Source: JBCBJX01 sp038522735 (lineage in GTDB: Bacteria > Pseudomonadota > Alphaproteobacteria > Caulobacterales > Parvularculaceae). From it: 64,000 nucleotides of DNA. This document shows, one piece after another, positions 31,831 to 40,621 of this stretch. The stretch covers positions 25,745 to 89,744 of the forward strand of contig JBCBJX010000002.1 of NCBI GenBank assembly GCA_038522735.1, written 5' to 3'. Position 1 is the first letter of the stretch; the number at the start of each line of letters is the position of its first letter. The notes beneath the pieces are model-generated. The model ran no database searches. It was not told the DNA's origin and saw only the letters and a program-made list of their open reading frames with translations. The translations under genes and the position numbers were made by a program.

Positions 31831-34089
31831 TCAATCCGGCGGCGCGATGGGCGGGGGCATGTGGCCTTCGCCGGCGGCGCCGCGGCCGGAGAGGCTGGGG
31901 TTCGTCATGAAGAAGGTGTGGGCGTTGAAGGATTCCTCGCTCGGCCGTACGCGGACATAGCCGCCCTCCGGCTGCAGCTCCCAGCTCTGTTCTTCGTCGT
32001 TCAGGTTCGCGACCATGATCTGGTCGAGGATCTGGCTGTGCACCGTCGGGTTCTCGACGGGGCAGAAGACCTCGACCCGGCGGTAGAGATTGCGCGGCAT
32101 CCAGTCAGCGGAGGAGATATAGATCCGCGCCTGCGGGTTCGGCATGGCGCGCCCGGCGCCGAAGCAGGCGATCCGCGAGTGTTCGAGGAACCGGCCGACA
32201 ATGCTCTTTACTTTAATGTTGTCGGAGAGCCCCGGCACGCCTGGCCGCAGGCAGCAGATGCCGCGGATGACGAGGTCGATCTCAACCCCCGCCCGGGAGG
32301 CTTTATAAAGCTTGTCGATCGTCTTTGTGTCGACCAATGAGTTCATCTTCACCCAGATCGACGCCGGCCGGCCGGCTTTCGCATGGGCGATCTCGTCGTC
32401 GATCAGCTCGAACACCTTCTTCTGGAGGGTGATCGGCGAGACGGCGAATTTCTCCCAGTCGTCGGGCGCGGCGTAGCCTGTGACGTAGTTGAATACTTTC
32501 GCCGCGTCGCGCCCGATCGCCGGGTCCGTCGTAAAGAGCGACAGGTCGGTATAGATCTTCGCCGTAATCGGATGATAATTGCCGGTGCCGACATGGGTGT
32601 AAGTGCGGATGTCGGCGCCTTCCCGCCGCGCGACGAGCGACAGCTTCGCATGCGTCTTATAGTGGATGAAGCCGAAGACGACGTTGACGCCCGCCTGTTC
32701 GAGCTCGCGCGCCCACTGGATGTTCGCCGCCTCGTCGAAGCGCGCTTTCAGCTCCACGAGCGCCGTCACGGACTTCCCGTGCTCCGCCGCCTCGACGAGG
32801 GCCTTCACGATCGGGGAGTCTTTGGAAGTCCGGTAAAGCGACTGCTTGATCGCGACGACCTGCGGATCCCGCGCGGCCTGCTTCAGGAACTGCACCACCA
32901 CGTCGAAGCTCTCATAGGGGTGGTGGACGAGAATGTCCTTCGCGCGGATGGCGGAGAAGCAGTCCCCGCCATGCTCGCGGATGCGTTCGGGAAACCGCGG
33001 CTCGAAGGCCGAGAAGAGAAGGTCCCCCCGGTCGGACGGGATCAGCTCCGAGGCCTGCGCGAGACCCAGAATGCCGTCGACCACCACCGCGTCCTGGGGC
33101 GAAGCCTGCAGCTCCTCGATGATCAGAGCCCGCATCTTTTCAGGCGTGCGAACATCGATCTTTACGCGGATGACGTCACCCCGGCGGCGGCGCTGCAAGA
33201 GCGACTCAAAGTGCTGAACCAGGTCTTCGGCTTCTTCTTCGAACTCGATATCGCTGTCCCGGACGATCCGGAACGCGCCTTCCGAGATCACCTTGTGCTG
33301 GGGGAAGACGTGGCCGAGATAAAGCCGGATCACCTCTTCCAGCGCGATGAAACGCACGTTCACCGGCCGTTGCGGCTCGCCCGGCTCCGGCAATCGGATA
33401 AAGCGGGAGATGCTCGTCGGAACCGGAAGAAGCGCCGTCCGCGTTTCCTCATCGCCCTTGCCGCGCAGCTCGAAGGCGAGCGCGAAGCCGAGATTGGGGA
33501 TGAACGGAAACGGGTGCGCCGGGTCGATCGCAAGGGGCGTCAGGATCGGGAAAATGTTGCACAGAAAATGGTTCTGCAGCCATGCGGCGTCCTCGGAGGA
33601 AATCTCGTCCTTGGAGACGATGCGCACGCCCGCCTTGCGCAACGGCCCCTGAAGCTCGCGCCAGCAGCGCTGCTGGGAGGCCATCAGCCCCGAGGCGGCG
33701 GCGTTGATCTTCTCAAGCTGCTCGAGGGGCGTCAGGCCGTCGACGCTTTCGACCTGCACGCCTTCGCGCGCCTGGCCGTGCAGGCCGGCGACGCGCACCA
33801 TGTAGAACTCATCGAGATTGCTCGCCGAGATCGACAGAAAGCGCAGGCGCTCAAGCAGCGGGTGGTCCTCGTTGAAGGCTTCCTCGAGGACGCGCTGATT
33901 GAATTCGAGCCACGAGAGCTCGCGGTTGAAGAACCGCTCCGGCGTCTCCAGGTCGACCGCGGTCGCAGGGGCCGGAGCGTCCTGAGACGTCTGCTCAAGG
34001 GGCGTTTTCAGATCGTCGGCGGGCATCGGCGCCTCCGGTGTCGGTGCGGGGTCGGACGCTTTGTCGGGGCCTGCGCCCTGCTTCGTCAA
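31831..34089 (-). CDS. ppk: Polyphosphate kinase 1
   Basis: This 752-residue enzyme reversibly polymerises ATP gamma-phosphate into polyphosphate. After a Pro/Ala-rich leader of about 48 residues come the PPK1 N-domain (RFFNRELSWLEFNQRVLEEA), the head domain and two catalytic domains. Landmarks include VVAIKQSLYRTSKDSPIVKAL, THVGTGNYHPITAKIYTDLSLFT, and IVGRFLEHSRIACFGAG. Its start overlaps the hdaA stop by 4 nt (34086-34089), so the two are coupled. Together with ppx this gives polyphosphate turnover. The N-terminal leader is longer than usual, and a downstream start cannot be excluded. Confidence 0.97.
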   Translation of the reverse strand: MTKQGAGPDKASDPAPTPEAPMPADDLKTPLEQTSQDAPAPATAVDLETPERFFNRELSWLEFNQRVLEEAFNEDHPLLERLRFLSISASNLDEFYMVRVAGLHGQAREGVQVESVDGLTPLEQLEKINAAASGLMASQQRCWRELQGPLRKAGVRIVSKDEISSEDAAWLQNHFLCNIFPILTPLAIDPAHPFPFIPNLGFALAFELRGKGDEETRTALLPVPTSISRFIRLPEPGEPQRPVNVRFIALEEVIRLYLGHVFPQHKVISEGAFRIVRDSDIEFEEEAEDLVQHFESLLQRRRRGDVIRVKIDVRTPEKMRALIIEELQASPQDAVVVDGILGLAQASELIPSDRGDLLFSAFEPRFPERIREHGGDCFSAIRAKDILVHHPYESFDVVVQFLKQAARDPQVVAIKQSLYRTSKDSPIVKALVEAAEHGKSVTALVELKARFDEAANIQWARELEQAGVNVVFGFIHYKTHAKLSLVARREGADIRTYTHVGTGNYHPITAKIYTDLSLFTTDPAIGRDAAKVFNYVTGYAAPDDWEKFAVSPITLQKKVFELIDDEIAHAKAGRPASIWVKMNSLVDTKTIDKLYKASRAGVEIDLVIRGICCLRPGVPGLSDNIKVKSIVGRFLEHSRIACFGAGRAMPNPQARIYISSADWMPRNLYRRVEVFCPVENPTVHSQILDQIMVANLNDEEQSWELQPEGGYVRVRPSEESFNAHTFFMTNPSLSGRGAAGEGHMPPPIAPPD

Positions 34090-34739
34090 GCGCAGGTCTC
34101 GATCGCGCGGCGCATGATGTCGAGGCTGCAGGTTCGCCCCGCCCCCTCCTCCATGGCGAGCCGGTCGGCGCGCTCGACGACTTCCTGCAGCCCGTCATAA
34201 GCACGCGGCGCGCGGGCCGCGGCGAAGGCGAGCACGCCTTCGGAAACGATCAGCCCGCGATCGGCGAGGCGCTTCCTGAGGAGCGCCCGCACCAGCGCGT
34301 CGTCCGGCGGCGGAAGATCGACCCGGCGCACGCTTTTTAGGCGGGTCGCGATGTCGGGAAGGCCGGCGGACCAGTCGGTAATTTCCGGGCGGCCGCACAG
34401 GAGGACCGGCGTCCCCGCCTCGGCGCGTTTCAGGAGCCGCAGGAGGTCGGCGGGCTCGGCGCGGCGGTCGGCGCCGACCGCGGCGACCCGCCCCTCGGCC
34501 GGCGCGTCGCCCGCCGCGAGATCGACGACGGCGCCGCCGAAGCGCGCCGCCCAGATCGACGCGATATGGCGCTTGCCGGCGCCCTCGGGCGCAATGAGGG
34601 CCACGGCCGCCTTGAACGGCGCGGGCGCAAGGGCGGCTTTCACCGCGGCGCGGATCGCATCGGTGACGATCAGCGCGTCTTCGGAGAAATCCGGCGTAGG
34701 CGGATCAAACGGAAAGGCCTGCTGGCCTCGGCGCGTCAC
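34086..34739 (-). CDS. hdaA: HdaA-type regulatory inactivator of DnaA
   Basis: This 217-residue protein is a short DnaA-like AAA+ homologue. Residues 6-11 (QQAFPF) resemble the clamp-binding motif of Hda/HdaA, which links the protein to the beta sliding clamp. The P-loop (APEGAGKRH) and the AAA+ lid motifs are recognisable but divergent. HdaA promotes hydrolysis of DnaA-bound ATP after replication starts. Adjacent ppk, coupled by a 4-nt overlap, and the DUF2066 gene 10 nt upstream match the alphaproteobacterial order, which supports the call over other DnaA-like proteins. Confidence 0.85.
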   Translation of the reverse strand: MTRRGQQAFPFDPPTPDFSEDALIVTDAIRAAVKAALAPAPFKAAVALIAPEGAGKRHIASIWAARFGGAVVDLAAGDAPAEGRVAAVGADRRAEPADLLRLLKRAEAGTPVLLCGRPEITDWSAGLPDIATRLKSVRRVDLPPPDDALVRALLRKRLADRGLIVSEGVLAFAAARAPRAYDGLQEVVERADRLAMEEGAGRTCSLDIMRRAIETCA

Positions 34740-34749
34740 GTTTTTCGGA

Positions 34750-36222
34750 TCAGCGCTGCTCGCCGCCCGAGCCGGTGAGCATCACCCGCGGCTCTTCGCG
34801 CGGCCTCTGCGACTCGGCCGCGCCATAGCGGCGCCGGCTCGCATTGCGCAGGCGGCTGCGCACGACCGGCGCATACTCAGGGTCGGCGATGTTCCAGCCG
34901 ACATCGGCGTCGGTCGACCAGAGGGAAAGCCCCCGCTCCTCCATCGCCGTGCCGAGCTTTTCGACCTCGCCGACGACGCGGGCGGAGAGAAGCGCGCCCG
35001 AGGGCGAGAGGGCGAGCACCTGCACCGTCTCCACGAAGGGCGTCTCGTCGAGGGCGCGGCGGATGGCGATCCAGTCGGAAAGCTCCTGGAAATGGGCGGA
35101 GATCTGCAGGACGCGCGCCGTCAGATGGTCGATCAGCGTCGCCTGCTTCCAGTCCTCGGCGTAATCCGCGAGCACCGCTTCGATCGCCGTGCGCGCGAGG
35201 GTCGGAAAGTCGCCCGTCGGCGCGCGGTACCAGCCTTCGGCGAGGAGTTCGCCGACATCGGAGGCGGGGTCTTCGGGCGCCGTCGCATCGAACGCGCCGC
35301 CGAGCACCGGCTGCGTCGGCAGGCCGAATTCATCCGTGCGCAGCTCTTCCTCTTCAGCCGGGGCGAGCGCCGCGGAAACGCGGTAGCCGTTGACGAGGCG
35401 CACCTGCAGCCGGTCCTGGCCCTCGAACTGTTCGAGTTTCGCGTGGGCGATCACCACCTGGGTGACGCCGTAGCGCGTCGCCATTTCCGCGAGGCGCTCC
35501 TGGTCGAGGGAGAGGGCGTTGCGGGCGGAGACTTTGGAGACGTCCTCTAGCTCGCCGAGCGGCGTCACCATCGGCGTCAGCTCGTTGCCGAGGGGCCGCG
35601 CCCGCCAGGCCGCGAACCAGGGATTGTTGGATTCCCAGAGATAGAGCCCGTTCTGGGTCTGCAGGACCGGCAGGACGAGGGCGTTCCGCGTCTGGGTTTC
35701 TGAATAGGGAAGCCCGGCGTCGCGCAGGAGATCGCGGATCGCGGTCGGCGAGAAGGTCATGGTGACCGTCGCCGCATAGGTGCGCGAGGAGCTTTTCTCG
35801 TCGGAAACGGCGAGGCCCGCCTCCAGCTCGGCGATCTCCTGATCGGTGAGCGAGACCGGCCGTTTCGCCTGGGCGTTCAGCGCCTCCGTCACGCCCGTCT
35901 CGCTGAGAACCAGGCTGTCGAGATAAGCGGCGGAAAGGGGCGAGGTTTCCGGATCGACGGGGCCCGCCGCCGGCGCCGGTTCGCCCTCGGCGAGGAGCGG
36001 CAGGTAATCCCATTCGCTCTCGGGGGTGAGGCGGCGAAGAAGAATGTCCATCGCTTCTCGCCGCGCCAGGGCGAGCGCCTCGCGCTTCGCCGTCGTCGCG
36101 TCAGTAGCTTCGGTGCGGACCTTGACGCCCGCAACGGCGAACACGTCCCCGGCGAGCGCGCCCGCGGCGGACAAGACGGTCGCCGAGACGGCGAGCAAAG
36201 CGGCGCGAGCAAAACGCAGCAT
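34750..36222 (-). CDS. DUF2066 domain-containing exported protein
   Basis: This protein of about 490 residues has a signal peptide (LRFARAALLAVSATVLSAAGALA) and then the DUF2066 block: DVFAVAGVKVRTEATDATTAKREALALARREAMDILLRRLTP. ATG 36222 is favoured because AAGGG lies seven bases upstream; two earlier in-frame ATGs would bury the signal peptide. DUF2066 proteins are periplasmic or membrane-associated, of unknown function, and are often encoded between purM and hdaA as here. The mature protein looks like mixed alpha/beta sequence with no catalytic motif that I recognise. It diverges from purM. Confidence 0.85.
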   Translation of the reverse strand: MLRFARAALLAVSATVLSAAGALAGDVFAVAGVKVRTEATDATTAKREALALARREAMDILLRRLTPESEWDYLPLLAEGEPAPAAGPVDPETSPLSAAYLDSLVLSETGVTEALNAQAKRPVSLTDQEIAELEAGLAVSDEKSSSRTYAATVTMTFSPTAIRDLLRDAGLPYSETQTRNALVLPVLQTQNGLYLWESNNPWFAAWRARPLGNELTPMVTPLGELEDVSKVSARNALSLDQERLAEMATRYGVTQVVIAHAKLEQFEGQDRLQVRLVNGYRVSAALAPAEEEELRTDEFGLPTQPVLGGAFDATAPEDPASDVGELLAEGWYRAPTGDFPTLARTAIEAVLADYAEDWKQATLIDHLTARVLQISAHFQELSDWIAIRRALDETPFVETVQVLALSPSGALLSARVVGEVEKLGTAMEERGLSLWSTDADVGWNIADPEYAPVVRSRLRNASRRRYGAAESQRPREEPRVMLTGSGGEQR

Positions 36223-36423
36223 GGCGAAACCCTTCATTCCTGCAGCCCGCACCATAGGCCGTTCGCGCGATGGATGCGACCGAGCGGGCGCGGTTCTTTC
36301 TCCACCAAAACACCGGCTTCATGACGAAAGCGAGACGGCGGGCGCCGCCGGCTGCGAATGCTGGACTTGCGGCGGCGGGCCGCCTAATCCTCCGCGTCTT
36401 TTGAAGCCGCAGGAGTGCCGTCC

Positions 36424-37425
36424 ATGGCCGACGCGTACCGCAGGGCGGGCGTCGATATCGAGGCGGGCGAGGCCCTCGTCGACGCCATCAAACCCGCCGC
36501 GGCGGCGACCCGCCGGCCGGGCGCGGACGCGACCCTCGGCGGGTTCGGCGGCGTCTTCGACCTGAAGGCCTGCGGCTACGACGACCCCCTCCTCGTCTCC
36601 GGAACGGACGGCGTCGGCACCAAGCTCCTCGTCGCGATCGAGACGGGCCGTCATGAAGGGGTCGGGATCGACCTCGTCGCCATGTGCGCGAACGATATCC
36701 TGGCGCAGGGGGCCGAGCCTCTCTTTTTCCTCGACTATTACGCGACCTCGAAGCTCGAGGTGGACGTCGCCGCCGCCGTCGTCCGCGGCGTCGCGGAAGG
36801 CTGCCGGCGGGCGGGCTGCGCCCTCATCGGCGGCGAGACGGCGGAAATGCCCGGCGTCTACAAACCGGGCGACTATGACCTCGCGGGCTTCTGCGTCGGC
36901 GCCGTCGAGCGTGAGCGCCTGTTGCCGGGCGAGGCGCAGGCCGGAGACGTCCTCATCGGCCTTCCCTCCTCCGGTCCGCATTCGAACGGGTTCTCGCTCA
37001 TCCGCAAGATCGTGAAAGAGGCGGGCGCGGACTGGTCCATCGCCGCGCCCTTCGCCTCGAAGCGCACCCTCGCCGAGGCGATGCTGGAGCCGACGCGCAT
37101 CTATGTGCGCGAACTTCTGCCGCTGATGCAGGCGGGACGCCTCCGCGCCGCCGCGCACATCACCGGCGGCGGCCTTGTCGAGAACCCGCCCCGGGCCCTG
37201 CCGGCCCATCTCCGCCCGCGGATCGACCGAGCCTCGTGGGAGACGCCCGCCCTCTTCCAATGGCTCGCCGAGGCGGGCGGCCTCGACGAGGCCGATCTTC
37301 TGCAGACGTTCAATTGCGGCGTCGGCATGATGCTCGTCGTCGCGCCCGAGGGGGCCGACGCCCTCCTCTCCGACCTTTCCGCAGCCAGCGCCTTCGTCAT
37401 GGGCGACGTCGCGGCGGCGGGCTGA
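36424..37425 (+). CDS. purM: Phosphoribosylformylglycinamidine cyclo-ligase (AIR synthetase)
   Basis: This 333-residue enzyme closes the imidazole ring in purine synthesis (FGAM to AIR). Motifs include YRRAGVDIEAGEALV at the N-terminus, LVSGTDGVGTKL, DLVAMCANDILAQGAEPLFFLDYYA and GGETAEMPGVY. ATG 36424 follows CAGGAG at a good spacing, while an upstream in-frame GTG would add three residues. It is followed at 26 nt by purN, and the pair is a classical purine operon. Confidence 0.97.
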   Translation: MADAYRRAGVDIEAGEALVDAIKPAAAATRRPGADATLGGFGGVFDLKACGYDDPLLVSGTDGVGTKLLVAIETGRHEGVGIDLVAMCANDILAQGAEPLFFLDYYATSKLEVDVAAAVVRGVAEGCRRAGCALIGGETAEMPGVYKPGDYDLAGFCVGAVERERLLPGEAQAGDVLIGLPSSGPHSNGFSLIRKIVKEAGADWSIAAPFASKRTLAEAMLEPTRIYVRELLPLMQAGRLRAAAHITGGGLVENPPRALPAHLRPRIDRASWETPALFQWLAEAGGLDEADLLQTFNCGVGMMLVVAPEGADALLSDLSAASAFVMGDVAAAG

Positions 37426-37451
37426 GGCCGGGTCAGGAAAAGGACGGGGCC

Positions 37452-38105
37452 ATGAGCAAGACCCGCATCGGCGTTCTCATTTCCGGCCGCGGCTCCAACC
37501 TGCAGGCGCTGATCGACGCCTGCGCGCAGGAGGACTTCCCCGCCCAGATCGGCCTCGTCATCTCAAACCGTCCGAACGCGGGCGGCCTGAAGCGCGCCGC
37601 GGACGCCGGGCTCCCGCACAACACGATCTCGCACCAGGACTATCCCTCCCGCGACGCCTTCGAGGACGCCCTCGACCAGGCGCTGAAAGCCGCCAAGGTC
37701 CGCTATGTCGTGCTCGCGGGCTTCATGCGCATCCTGACGGAAACCTTCGTCGACCGCTGGCGGGATCGCATCATCAACATCCACCCCTCACTCCTCCCCG
37801 CCTTCCGGGGCCTCGACGTCCATGCGCGGGTGCTGGAATCGGGCGTCCGCTTCACCGGGTGCACGGTGCACTATGTCCGCCCGGAAATGGACGACGGCCC
37901 GATCATCGGCCAGGCCGTCACTGCGGTGCAGCCGGAGGACGACGAAGAGACGCTCGCCGCCCGCGTCCTGGAGCTCGAGCATCGTCTCTACCCGGAGTGC
38001 CTGAAGCGCGTCATCGAAGGCCGGGCCCGGATCGTCGAAGGCCGCGTGCCGCTAGAGGACGAGGCGCCGTCGGCTGAAGCGCTCACCGTGCCGAACGCCG
38101 GCTAG
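37452..38105 (+). CDS. purN: Phosphoribosylglycinamide formyltransferase
   Basis: This 217-residue enzyme transfers a formyl group from 10-formyl-tetrahydrofolate to GAR. Family motifs are IGVLISGRGSNLQALID at the N-terminus, INIHPSLLPAFRG with catalytic Asn109 and His111, and TVHYVRPEMDDGPII with Asp147. The ATG at 37452 lies behind an AAGGA ribosome site. An open frame further upstream overlaps purM and is not used. Its stop overlaps the convergent metallophosphoesterase stop by 4 nt. Confidence 0.97.
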   Translation: MSKTRIGVLISGRGSNLQALIDACAQEDFPAQIGLVISNRPNAGGLKRAADAGLPHNTISHQDYPSRDAFEDALDQALKAAKVRYVVLAGFMRILTETFVDRWRDRIINIHPSLLPAFRGLDVHARVLESGVRFTGCTVHYVRPEMDDGPIIGQAVTAVQPEDDEETLAARVLELEHRLYPECLKRVIEGRARIVEGRVPLEDEAPSAEALTVPNAG

Positions 38106-38884
38106 GCCGCCTCCGACAGATCGTCGAGACGCCAGCGGCCGAGGGCGCGCCGCTCGCCCTCCCGTGTCGCCGTCACGGCCGTCGCTGAAAGCGTGTCGCC
38201 GTCCGTCTCCAGAATGTTGAAGCTCGGCGGCTCGTCCCGCAGGCGTTTCGACAAAGTGCCCGCACTGAGGGCGAGATAGCGATGGTCGCCGTCGCCGCGC
38301 ACGACCGCCGACGGCGCGTGAACGTGGCCGGTAAGGAGAATGTTCGCCGCGCTCGCAGCGAGGGTTGCGTCCGCCGCTTCCCCCCGGCGCGTCGCCGTGC
38401 GCAGCGGCGATTGCGGGGGCGACAGGAACGGGTGATGGCAGACGACGGCGCGCACCGGCCGCGCGCCCAGAGCGTCGACCGCCGCCATCAGCTCGTCGAG
38501 GCGGACCGAGCCCTCCGCCCAGTTCCCGCGCGCCTGCCATCCGCGGGCGGTGTTGAACCCGGCCGCCGCGACGGCGCCTTCCGCCACCGGCGCCGCGAAC
38601 TCTGAAAAATGCTCCCCATACCGCTCAAAGGGCTTCGAGACCCGATGCGCGATGTTCAGAAGCGGGGTGTCGTGATTGCCGGCGACGACCAGGGTCGGCA
38701 GATCGAAGGCGCCGAGCCACGTCCGCGCCGCTTCGAATTCGGACGTCTTTCCGCGCTGGGTGACGTCGCCGCAGACGATGAGAAGGTCGGGCGGCGCGCG
38801 GCCGATCTCCTCCGCCGCGAGCGTCAGCGCCTCAGGGTCCTCCGCCCCGAAATGAATGTCGGCGAACTGGACGACCCGGGTCAC
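38102..38884 (-). CDS. Calcineurin-like metallophosphoesterase (CpdA/Icc-type)
   Basis: This 260-residue protein has the metallophosphoesterase ligand series: FADIHFG (Asp9, His11), CGDVTQRG (Asp40), AGNHD (Asn70, His71), CHHPF and TGHVHAP. Arrangement and length resemble CpdA-like 3',5'-cAMP phosphodiesterases, but the substrate is not fixed by sequence. It is last in a three-gene minus-strand operon with 4-nt overlaps (DUF1499 gene, lipid kinase, this gene), so a link to lipid or nucleotide signalling is plausible. Confidence 0.88.
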   Translation of the reverse strand: MTRVVQFADIHFGAEDPEALTLAAEEIGRAPPDLLIVCGDVTQRGKTSEFEAARTWLGAFDLPTLVVAGNHDTPLLNIAHRVSKPFERYGEHFSEFAAPVAEGAVAAAGFNTARGWQARGNWAEGSVRLDELMAAVDALGARPVRAVVCHHPFLSPPQSPLRTATRRGEAADATLAASAANILLTGHVHAPSAVVRGDGDHRYLALSAGTLSKRLRDEPPSFNILETDGDTLSATAVTATREGERRALGRWRLDDLSEAA

Positions 38885-39705
38885 GGGATCGATAGGATGC
38901 GCGCCGCATCCGGAATGAAGCTGAGGGTGATGCTCGAGCCGAAGTCCGTCGGTTCGCCGTCCAGCGTCGCGGAGGTGTCTTCTCCCTCACGATGACGGAT
39001 GATGAAGCGCTCGCCCTCCACAACATCCACCCCGTCCGAAACGCGCATGTCGATCAGCGCGGCGCTGAGGAGCGAGGCGCCGACCTCCAGCGCGCCGCCC
39101 GGCTGCAGGGCGCCGACGGCGAAGCCGCTGTGCTCGCTGAGGAACGCCGCGAGAGCGACGGCGGTCGTCTCGGCGCCGTCCGCGGCGATCGAAAGCGCAG
39201 GGTCAAGATTAAGCGCGTCGGACGAGCGCCATTCTTCGATCGCCTGCAGAACGTTCGCGTCCCTCAGCGCCTCGCGCGAACGGGCGAGCCGGGTCAACGC
39301 GCCGAAAAACGCCGCCACATAGAAGCGCCGCCCGTCGACGTCGCCTGCGCTGATCGTTTTCGGCGCGTTCGCGGCGAGGGCCTCCTCTGCGATCTCCCGC
39401 CAGGAGCGCGCCCCGTAATGAGCCTTGTGCAGAAGGTTCATGGTGCCGCCGGGCAATGGCAGGATCGGCGGTCCGTCGGCGCCCGACCGGGAGAGGACGG
39501 ACGCCGCCGCTCCGTCGCCGCCCCAGACGACCAGCGCCTCAGGCTTATCGCGGAGCAGGTCCTCCAGAACCGCGTCAAAATCCGACCCGTCGGTCGCAGC
39601 GACGCCCGCCTCGAAACCGATCGCAGCTAAAAACGCGCTGAGTGTCGCCGGCCCGTCCTTCGGCACGCCGCCGGAGGCTGTGTTGACGAGGGCGGCGAGC
39701 CTCAC
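38881..39705 (-). CDS. Diacylglycerol/lipid kinase family protein (YegS-like)
   Basis: This 274-residue protein has the DAGK catalytic domain: an N-terminal LAALVNTASGG nucleotide segment and VVWGGDGAAASVLS, where the usual GGDGT is GGDGA (residues 62-66). LPLPGGTMNLLHK follows. A beta-sandwich C-terminal domain continues to the end. Relatives phosphorylate diacylglycerol, phosphatidylglycerol or other lipids. The Thr-to-Ala change in the glycine-rich motif may alter activity. It overlaps both neighbours by 4 nt and is therefore translationally coupled. Confidence 0.85.
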   Translation of the reverse strand: MRLAALVNTASGGVPKDGPATLSAFLAAIGFEAGVAATDGSDFDAVLEDLLRDKPEALVVWGGDGAAASVLSRSGADGPPILPLPGGTMNLLHKAHYGARSWREIAEEALAANAPKTISAGDVDGRRFYVAAFFGALTRLARSREALRDANVLQAIEEWRSSDALNLDPALSIAADGAETTAVALAAFLSEHSGFAVGALQPGGALEVGASLLSAALIDMRVSDGVDVVEGERFIIRHREGEDTSATLDGEPTDFGSSITLSFIPDAARILSIP

Positions 39706-40496
39706 GCGGCCGACATCTCCGCGTCCAGCCGGTCGAGGAACTTGCGGACCCGCGCCGCGTTCACCCCGAGATCGGAGCCGCCCACGCGGGATTTTGAGCG
39801 CACGTCGACGCGGGCGCCCGTCTCGGTCGCCCGCACGCGGACGATGATATCGTCGACGAAGCCGAACCAGAGGCTGGTGTCCGCCGCCTCGATGACGCCC
39901 CGCTCGGCGTCCGCGTCGAGCACCTCCCAGCCGAAGGACTGAACGACGCGGAGCGCCGCCTCATAGACCACGTCCGTCGGCGCCTCATAGAGCGCCGGCT
40001 GGATGTCCGGAAACGCCTCGCGCTGAAGCTCCGCCGTCGGCGGATCGCTTTTGCGCACGCTTTCATCGCCGAGATAGTCCGGCGGGTTCGCGCGGGGGAG
40101 GTCCGCGGCGGCGACGATCTGCGGCGGGTCGGCGAAGTCCGTCGTCACGTCGTGGATGAACGGATTGGCGTTCAGCTGCGTCTGCATGTTGAGGAGCGGC
40201 GCGACGGCCCCGGCGCCCAGGACGGCCGCGGCGAGCGCCGGCGCGGCGAGCCCGCGCGGGCCGGCGACAAGCGCGAGGACGAACCCGACGAGGGAGAGAA
40301 CGCCGCCGAGGGCGCTGATGCTGACCGCCGTCGGGAACGAGAACGACGTTCCGGGCACGCTCGTCATGTGATGGAGAATGCCGAAGGCGACCTTCAGGTC
40401 CCAGACGCCGAACCGATGGCCGAGGCCGGCGGCGGCGATCGCTCCCGCGCCGACGACGGCGACGATGATCGCGATCCAGATGAACCCCGTGCGCAT
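39702..40496 (-). CDS. DUF1499 domain-containing membrane protein
   Basis: This 264-residue protein has three N-terminal membrane segments (about 4-25, 45-78 and 83-105), then the DUF1499 domain: NPFIHDVTTDFADPPQ, PLYEAPTDVVYEAALRVVQSFGWEVLDADAERGVIEAADTS and WFGFVDDIIVRVRATETGARVDVRSKSRVGGSDLGVNAARVRKFL. The function of DUF1499 is unknown. It heads the operon with the lipid kinase and the metallophosphoesterase. An Asn-rich hydrophilic loop links the membrane and soluble parts. Confidence 0.85.
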   Translation of the reverse strand: MRTGFIWIAIIVAVVGAGAIAAAGLGHRFGVWDLKVAFGILHHMTSVPGTSFSFPTAVSISALGGVLSLVGFVLALVAGPRGLAAPALAAAVLGAGAVAPLLNMQTQLNANPFIHDVTTDFADPPQIVAAADLPRANPPDYLGDESVRKSDPPTAELQREAFPDIQPALYEAPTDVVYEAALRVVQSFGWEVLDADAERGVIEAADTSLWFGFVDDIIVRVRATETGARVDVRSKSRVGGSDLGVNAARVRKFLDRLDAEMSAA

Positions 40497-40583
40497 GAGA
40501 CGCTCCCCGACGTGACGCGGGCCCTCGCCCGCCGTTCTATGTGTATATACCCCTGCGCGCTTTTCTGTCCCGCCTGATCACCT

Positions 40584-40604
40584 CTTCCCCCGTTCACGGG
40601 GAAG
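40584..40604. repeat. Short hairpin downstream of metG
   Basis: CTTCCCC (40584-40590) and GGGGAAG (40598-40604) form a seven-base stem with a short loop, just beyond the metG stop on the minus strand. There is no T-tract, so it may be a fragment of a dispersed hairpin repeat rather than a terminator. Confidence 0.4.
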
Positions 40605-40621
40605 GAAGAAGCGCCGAGCGA

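Noticed and set aside
32383..34200. A 605-codon open frame antisense to ppk
   Set aside because: It is the shadow of an unmistakable ppk; long antisense frames are expected in DNA this rich in GC.
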